Positions 6,485-9,900 of a stretch of 9,900 bases of DNA are shown piece after piece. The stretch's first letter is position 1; each line of letters starts with the position of its first letter. A model generated the notes under the pieces. The model was not told the origin of the DNA, did no database searches, and worked only from the letters and a program-made list of their open reading frames with translations. A program made the translations under genes and the position numbers. Origin of the DNA: Megamonas sp. UBA1792 (GTDB lineage: Bacteria; Bacillota_C; Negativicutes; Selenomonadales; Selenomonadaceae); contig DCFY01000161.1 in the NCBI GenBank assembly GCA_002315155.1, positions 1-9,900 of the forward strand, given 5' to 3'.

Positions 6485-7609
6485 ATGGAAAAGAAAAAAT
6501 TAGGTTTTGGTTTCATGCGGTTACCAATTAAGGATCAGAATGATCAGACAAGCGTTGACTTGGATGTAGTGAAGAAAATGGTGGATGTTTTTTTGGATAG
6601 GGGGTTTACTTATTTCGATACGGCTTATATGTATCATGGTTTTAAAAGTGAGATTATATTGCGGGAGGCTCTTGTAAAGCGTCATGGTCGGGACTCTTTT
6701 ACTGTAACGACGAAGCTGCCAACGATGCTTTTGAAGGAAAAAAAAGATATGGAACGTATTTTCAATGAACAATTGGAAAAATGCGGTGTAGACTATTTTG
6801 ATTATTATCTGTTACATAATCTTGGGATAACGAACTATGCAACAGCTACAAAGCTTGACAGCTTTGCTTTTATTCAGCAAAAGAAAGAAGAAGGAAAGAT
6901 TAAAAAAATTGGGTTTTCGTTCCACGATACGGCAGATCTTCTTGATGAAATATTGACGGAGCATCCGGAAGTTGATTTTGTTCAGATACAGCTCAACTAT
7001 ATTGACTGGTCGAATGAAAGTATTCAGTCGGGAAAATGCTATGAAGTTGCAGAAAAACACGGCAAGCCGGTCATCGTCATGGAACCAGTAAAAGGTGGTA
7101 TGCTTGCAAAAGTCCCGGAAAAAGCGGAGCAATTATTTAGAGCACAGCAGCCAGAATTTTCCGTCCCGTCCTGGGCAATTCGCTTTGCCGCAAGTCAGAA
7201 AAATGTTATGATGGTGCTGAGTGGAATGTCCTCATTGGACCAGCTATTGGATAATACTTCTTATATGCAGGAGTTTAAGTCTTTTAATTCGGCAGAATAT
7301 GATACGGTGGAAAAGGCTGTGAAAATTATTAATGAAGCAATTGCCATACCATGTACATCGTGTCAATACTGTGTTGCTGGCTGCCCGAAGAATATTGCAA
7401 TACCAAAATATTTTGCATTGTATAATGCAGAAAAACAGGCTGTGCATGCAGGTTTTTCAATACATAATGTATACTATGCGAACTATACGAAAACATATGG
7501 TAAGGCATCGGATTGTATCAATTGCAAGAAATGTGAGCAAAGCTGCCCGCAGAATCTTGAAATTACAACGTATTTGAAGGATGTAGCTAAGATCTTTGAA
7601 AATAAGTAA
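6485..7609 (+). CDS. Aldo/keto reductase with C-terminal double 4Fe-4S ferredoxin domain
   Basis: The protein has 374 residues. The N-terminal two-thirds is an aldo/keto reductase TIM barrel with a complete catalytic tetrad: D45 (FDTA), Y50, K77 (TTKLP) and H111 (LLHN). Such enzymes reduce carbonyls with NAD(P)H. The C-terminus adds two cluster motifs, C290-x2-C293-x2-C296-x3-C300-P and C344-x2-C347-x2-C350-x3-C354-P, enough for two 4Fe-4S clusters. This architecture (the COG1453 type) is common in anaerobes, where the clusters may exchange electrons with ferredoxin or a flavoprotein; the substrate is usually unknown. No signal peptide is seen, so it should be cytoplasmic. The ATG at 6485 follows AGGCAGGG (6471-6478). 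With no clear terminator after the phosphatase gene, co-transcription is possible. Confidence 0.93.
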   Translation: MEKKKLGFGFMRLPIKDQNDQTSVDLDVVKKMVDVFLDRGFTYFDTAYMYHGFKSEIILREALVKRHGRDSFTVTTKLPTMLLKEKKDMERIFNEQLEKCGVDYFDYYLLHNLGITNYATATKLDSFAFIQQKKEEGKIKKIGFSFHDTADLLDEILTEHPEVDFVQIQLNYIDWSNESIQSGKCYEVAEKHGKPVIVMEPVKGGMLAKVPEKAEQLFRAQQPEFSVPSWAIRFAASQKNVMMVLSGMSSLDQLLDNTSYMQEFKSFNSAEYDTVEKAVKIINEAIAIPCTSCQYCVAGCPKNIAIPKYFALYNAEKQAVHAGFSIHNVYYANYTKTYGKASDCINCKKCEQSCPQNLEITTYLKDVAKIFENK

Positions 7610-7763
7610 ATTGTAGAAGAAAATGAAAACGTATGGCAGATATACAGACATGCAGATGTTGCTGGAATAACTGAGCAGTAAAATTGATTGCTATGAGCCC
7701 GACTCATGCTCGTCGAAACAAGTATGGGAAAAGATGCGAAACAGTAAATTGACAAAATATAGT
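7610..7763. other. Gene-free stretch after the aldo/keto reductase
   Basis: No credible gene was found between the reductase stop and its terminator. Short frames such as 7623-7670 (15 codons) and 7693-7752 (19 codons) lack ribosome binding sites. A small dyad, ATGAG-CCCGA-CTCAT, lies at 7693-7707. Together with the terminator and the hrcA promoter region this makes a 325-base gap. Confidence 0.6.
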
Positions 7764-7805
7764 AAAAGTCCTGTGTGGATATAGCAGATCTGCATGGGAT
7801 TTTTT
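7764..7805 (+). terminator. Probable terminator of the aldo/keto reductase gene
   Basis: AAAAGTCCTGTG (7764-7775) pairs with CATGGGATTTTT (7793-7804) over 12 positions, including three G-U pairs. The long loop contains the palindrome GCAGATCTGC (7784-7793). T7800-T7805 forms the tail. It separates the accessory genes from the heat-shock operon. Confidence 0.62.
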
Positions 7806-7814
7806 GTGCCCTTT

Positions 7815-7838
7815 TTGCAAAAAAATATTGCAAAAAAA
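7815..7838. repeat. Tandem direct repeat TTGCAAAAAAA upstream of the hrcA promoter
   Basis: Two exact 11-bp copies (7815-7825 and 7828-7838) are separated by TA, giving a 13-bp period. They lie at about -70 to -47 from the predicted hrcA start, with A-tracts where an UP element would contact the RNA polymerase alpha subunits. Confidence 0.6.
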
Positions 7839-7849
7839 GAGCAGATTTA

Positions 7850-7878
7850 TTGACTTTTTGTCCAAAGAGTGATACATT
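7850..7878 (+). promoter_or_regulatory. Sigma-A promoter of the hrcA-grpE-dnaK operon
   Basis: TTGACT (7850-7855), exactly 17 bases, then TACATT (7873-7878): each box is one base from consensus. Transcription should start near 7885, just before the CIRCE operator, so bound HrcA would block initiation. Confidence 0.87.
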
Positions 7879-7889
7879 CTTATTAGACA

Positions 7890-7916
7890 TTAGCACTCAC
7901 CCGTTCAGAGTGCTAA
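7890..7916. promoter_or_regulatory. CIRCE operator (HrcA binding site)
   Basis: TTAGCACTC, nine bases (ACCCGTTCA), then GAGTGCTAA is a perfect match to the CIRCE consensus. It lies between the promoter and the hrcA ribosome binding site, the classic position. HrcA bound here represses the operon; heat titrates GroE away and inactivates HrcA. Confidence 0.98.
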
Positions 7917-7934
7917 CAATAGGGGGGTGGGAAA

Positions 7935-8960
7935 ATGCTTGATGAACGCAAGCAGAGAATTCTGCAGGCTATTATAAATGACTATATTTCCACCGCAGAA
8001 CCTATTGGCTCACGGACGATTGCTCGTAAATACGATCTTGGAGTAAGCCCGGCCACAATTCGTAATGAAATGGCAGATCTTGAAATGCTTGGTTATCTTG
8101 AGCAGCTTCATACTTCTTCCGGTCGTATTCCGTCTTCAAAAGGATATCGTTTTTATGTAGATGATCTTTTGCCGCCGGAAGCGATGACAGATAATGAAAT
8201 TGCTCTTATTGAAAAATGGTATAGGGCCAAGGTAAAGCGGGCTGAAGAGGTTTTTCAGGAAACGGCAAAGATCATATCACGTATGACGAAGAATATTTCG
8301 CTTGTGCTGGCACCACAGCTTTCACAAGCAGCATTTCGTAGTTTGCAGTTTTTACCGCTTGATTCAAGTCGTGTGATTGCTGTGATTATGACGGATGCGG
8401 GCTTTGTAGAAAACAAGATCATTAATATGCCGGATGGAGCTCGTTTTGATGATTTTGAACGTATGGCACGAGTGATTAATACGTGCCTTGTCGGTCAGAC
8501 ACTCGATTCGATCAAGATGACAAGTCTACAGCGCATTAAAGATGAGATCATGGATAACTCGCTATATGAAGCAGCTTTGGAGGTTATACGCCGGGCATTG
8601 GATACAGAGAAGAAAGAGCGTCTTTTTCTTGGGGGAACGACACAGCTTCTGAATCAGCCGGAGTTCAAAGATGTCGAAAAGGTAAAGAACATCCTGCTCA
8701 TGCTTGAGGAGGAACAGCTTATGCGTGATATACTTCATACGCATAGGGGTGAAGGCCTTGCTGTTACGATCGGGCATGAAAATACGTACAGCGGTATTCA
8801 GGATTGCAGCATTATTACTGCTACCTATCATTTGGATGGAGAACTTCTTGGAACGATTGCTGTTCTCGGCCCGACGCGTATGGAATATGGTAAGGTAATG
8901 TCATTGTTGAACTATATCAACAGCAATTTGGCAGCGGTTATAAAACAGTTTAGATGGTAG
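7935..8960 (+). CDS. hrcA: Heat-inducible transcription repressor HrcA
   Basis: HrcA binds CIRCE as a dimer and represses class I heat-shock genes (the dnaK and groE operons); GroEL keeps it active. The 341-residue product has normal length. The N-terminal winged helix (about 1-75) includes EPIGSRTIARKYDLGVSPAT (22-41), followed by the equally typical RNEMADLEMLGYLEQLHTSS (43-62) and GRIPSSKGYRFYVD (63-76). A GAF-like dimerisation domain follows, with late motifs GIQDCSIITATY and GTIAVLGPTRMEYGKVMSLL. The ATG at 7935 is preceded by a strong G-rich site (AGGGGGGTGG, 7921-7930). It is first in the operon, under its own CIRCE, so it should be autoregulated. Confidence 0.98.
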   Translation: MLDERKQRILQAIINDYISTAEPIGSRTIARKYDLGVSPATIRNEMADLEMLGYLEQLHTSSGRIPSSKGYRFYVDDLLPPEAMTDNEIALIEKWYRAKVKRAEEVFQETAKIISRMTKNISLVLAPQLSQAAFRSLQFLPLDSSRVIAVIMTDAGFVENKIINMPDGARFDDFERMARVINTCLVGQTLDSIKMTSLQRIKDEIMDNSLYEAALEVIRRALDTEKKERLFLGGTTQLLNQPEFKDVEKVKNILLMLEEEQLMRDILHTHRGEGLAVTIGHENTYSGIQDCSIITATYHLDGELLGTIAVLGPTRMEYGKVMSLLNYINSNLAAVIKQFRW

Positions 8961-9023
8961 CTTTGGCACCATAAAACATAAATTTTGGCCTGAAATGAAA
9001 ACTAAAGAGGTGAGGTTTTGAAA

Positions 9024-9665
9024 ATGCCATTTATAAAAAAGGGAATGAAGGAAAAAGATGAAGCAGTTCTCAATGAGATGAAAGAAGAAATTCGTGAAGC
9101 CGATGTATCACAGGCAGGCGCAAATCCGGAGGTGGATACAGAGCAGGATATCGCAGACAGAGGAGAACAATCTGTAACTGATTTTCTGGAAAAGTTGCAG
9201 TCTGAAATTAAAGCCAATAAAATGGCTTTGGAAGAAAAAGAAAAAGAAATTCAGGAGAAGGAAGAACGCGTTAAGCGCCTTCAGGCTGATTTTGATAATT
9301 TCCGTCGCCGTACGCGTCAGGAAAAGGAAGAACTTTCTGCTGTTGTTGCGCAGACGCTTATTACGGATATGCTGCCGTTGCTTGATAATTTCGGGCGTGC
9401 ACTGGAGGCAGAACCGACCGATGCAGAAGCGCTTCATACAGGGGTGGAAATGATTTATAAACAGTTTGGCGAGGCACTGGAAAAGAATGGTCTTGAGGCT
9501 ATTAAGGCTGAAGGTGAAAAGTTTGATCCAAACTTCCATCAGGCTATCATGCGTGTGCAGGATGCTGAAAAAGAAGATGATACAATTGAGGCTGAACTGC
9601 AGAAAGGCTACATGGTCCGTGGGCGTGTCATTCGTCCAAGTATGGTTAAGGTAGTTGCTAATTAA
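9024..9665 (+). CDS. grpE: Nucleotide exchange factor GrpE
   Basis: GrpE is the cytoplasmic co-chaperone that releases ADP from DnaK and so resets its substrate-binding cycle. From ATG 9024 the protein has 213 residues, normal for Firmicutes. A variable acidic N-terminus (1-50) leads into a long coiled-coil dimerisation helix (about 55-115, rich in Lys and Glu, with RLQADFDNFRRRT at 85-97). The beta-wing domain follows (EGEKFDPNFHQAIM at 163-176, GYMVRGRVIRPSMVKV at 195-210). An in-frame TTG at 9018 is better spaced from AAAGAGGTGA (9004-9013) and would add two residues; the ATG can use TGAGG at 9011-9015. The start is thus uncertain by two codons. It lies 57-63 bases after hrcA, in the same operon. 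Confidence 0.97.
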   Translation: MPFIKKGMKEKDEAVLNEMKEEIREADVSQAGANPEVDTEQDIADRGEQSVTDFLEKLQSEIKANKMALEEKEKEIQEKEERVKRLQADFDNFRRRTRQEKEELSAVVAQTLITDMLPLLDNFGRALEAEPTDAEALHTGVEMIYKQFGEALEKNGLEAIKAEGEKFDPNFHQAIMRVQDAEKEDDTIEAELQKGYMVRGRVIRPSMVKVVAN

Positions 9666-9697
9666 TTTTTTTAATTTAGATAAATAAATAGATTTAA

Positions 9698-9900
<203 letters not shown>

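Noticed and set aside
7623..7752. Short plus-strand frames (15 and 19 codons) after the reductase, possibly a small peptide or gene remnant
   Set aside because: They have no Shine-Dalgarno, are broken by stops, and resemble no known small protein that I can recognise.
7749..7784. TTGACA at 7749-7754 as a second promoter for hrcA
   Set aside because: No -10 box occurs at 16-19 bases; the nearest candidate is about 23 bases away and overlaps the terminator stem.
7483..7896. Minus-strand open frame of 137 codons spanning the reductase end and the hrcA promoter
   Set aside because: It covers the terminator, the promoter and part of the CIRCE element, and is rich in Phe, Ser and Cys as expected from random antisense translation.
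9108..9539. Minus-strand open frame of 143 codons inside grpE
   Set aside because: Its poly-Phe stretches are simply the complement of the Lys/Glu coiled-coil codons of grpE.

Overview
This window looks like a chromosomal core region from a low-to-moderate GC Firmicute (Bacillota). The backbone order is holA, rpsT (opposite strand), lepA, hemW, hrcA, grpE, dnaK, the classic Bacillus/Clostridium arrangement. The sporulation genes gpr and spoIIP, which sit between rpsT and lepA in Bacillus, are missing. Together with a Tat-exported phosphatase and a ferredoxin-type aldo/keto reductase, this suggests a non-sporulating anaerobe, quite possibly one of the diderm Negativicutes. The lineage is an inference from gene order and protein style, not a proven assignment.

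Layout. Positions 1-57 are probably the last codons of an upstream gene, followed by an AT-rich spacer and a strong intrinsic terminator (199-243). holA (DNA polymerase III delta) runs rightward and converges on rpsT (ribosomal protein S20, minus strand, TTG start); two hairpin terminators lie between them. rpsT and lepA diverge from back-to-back sigma-A promoters in a 157-bp gap. lepA (EF4) overlaps hemW (radical-SAM heme chaperone) by one base, and a good terminator closes that unit.

Two accessory genes are then inserted between hemW and hrcA. The first is a Tat-signal metallophosphoesterase with a purple-acid-phosphatase-like architecture. It is preceded by a promoter with a 19-bp spacer and a dyad, as in MerR-family targets. 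The second is an aldo/keto reductase carrying a C-terminal pair of 4Fe-4S cluster motifs. The 259 bp between them hold a perfect 8-bp inverted repeat and a micro-ORF with a good ribosome binding site.

The right end is the class I heat-shock operon: an ideal sigma-A promoter, a perfect CIRCE operator, hrcA (repressor), grpE (nucleotide exchange factor) and the start of dnaK (Hsp70), which runs off the window. HrcA should bind the CIRCE element and repress its own operon.

No CRISPR array, insertion sequence, tRNA or rRNA gene was seen. I found no convincing new multi-gene system. The most interesting parts are the inserted phosphatase/reductase pair and its regulatory DNA.
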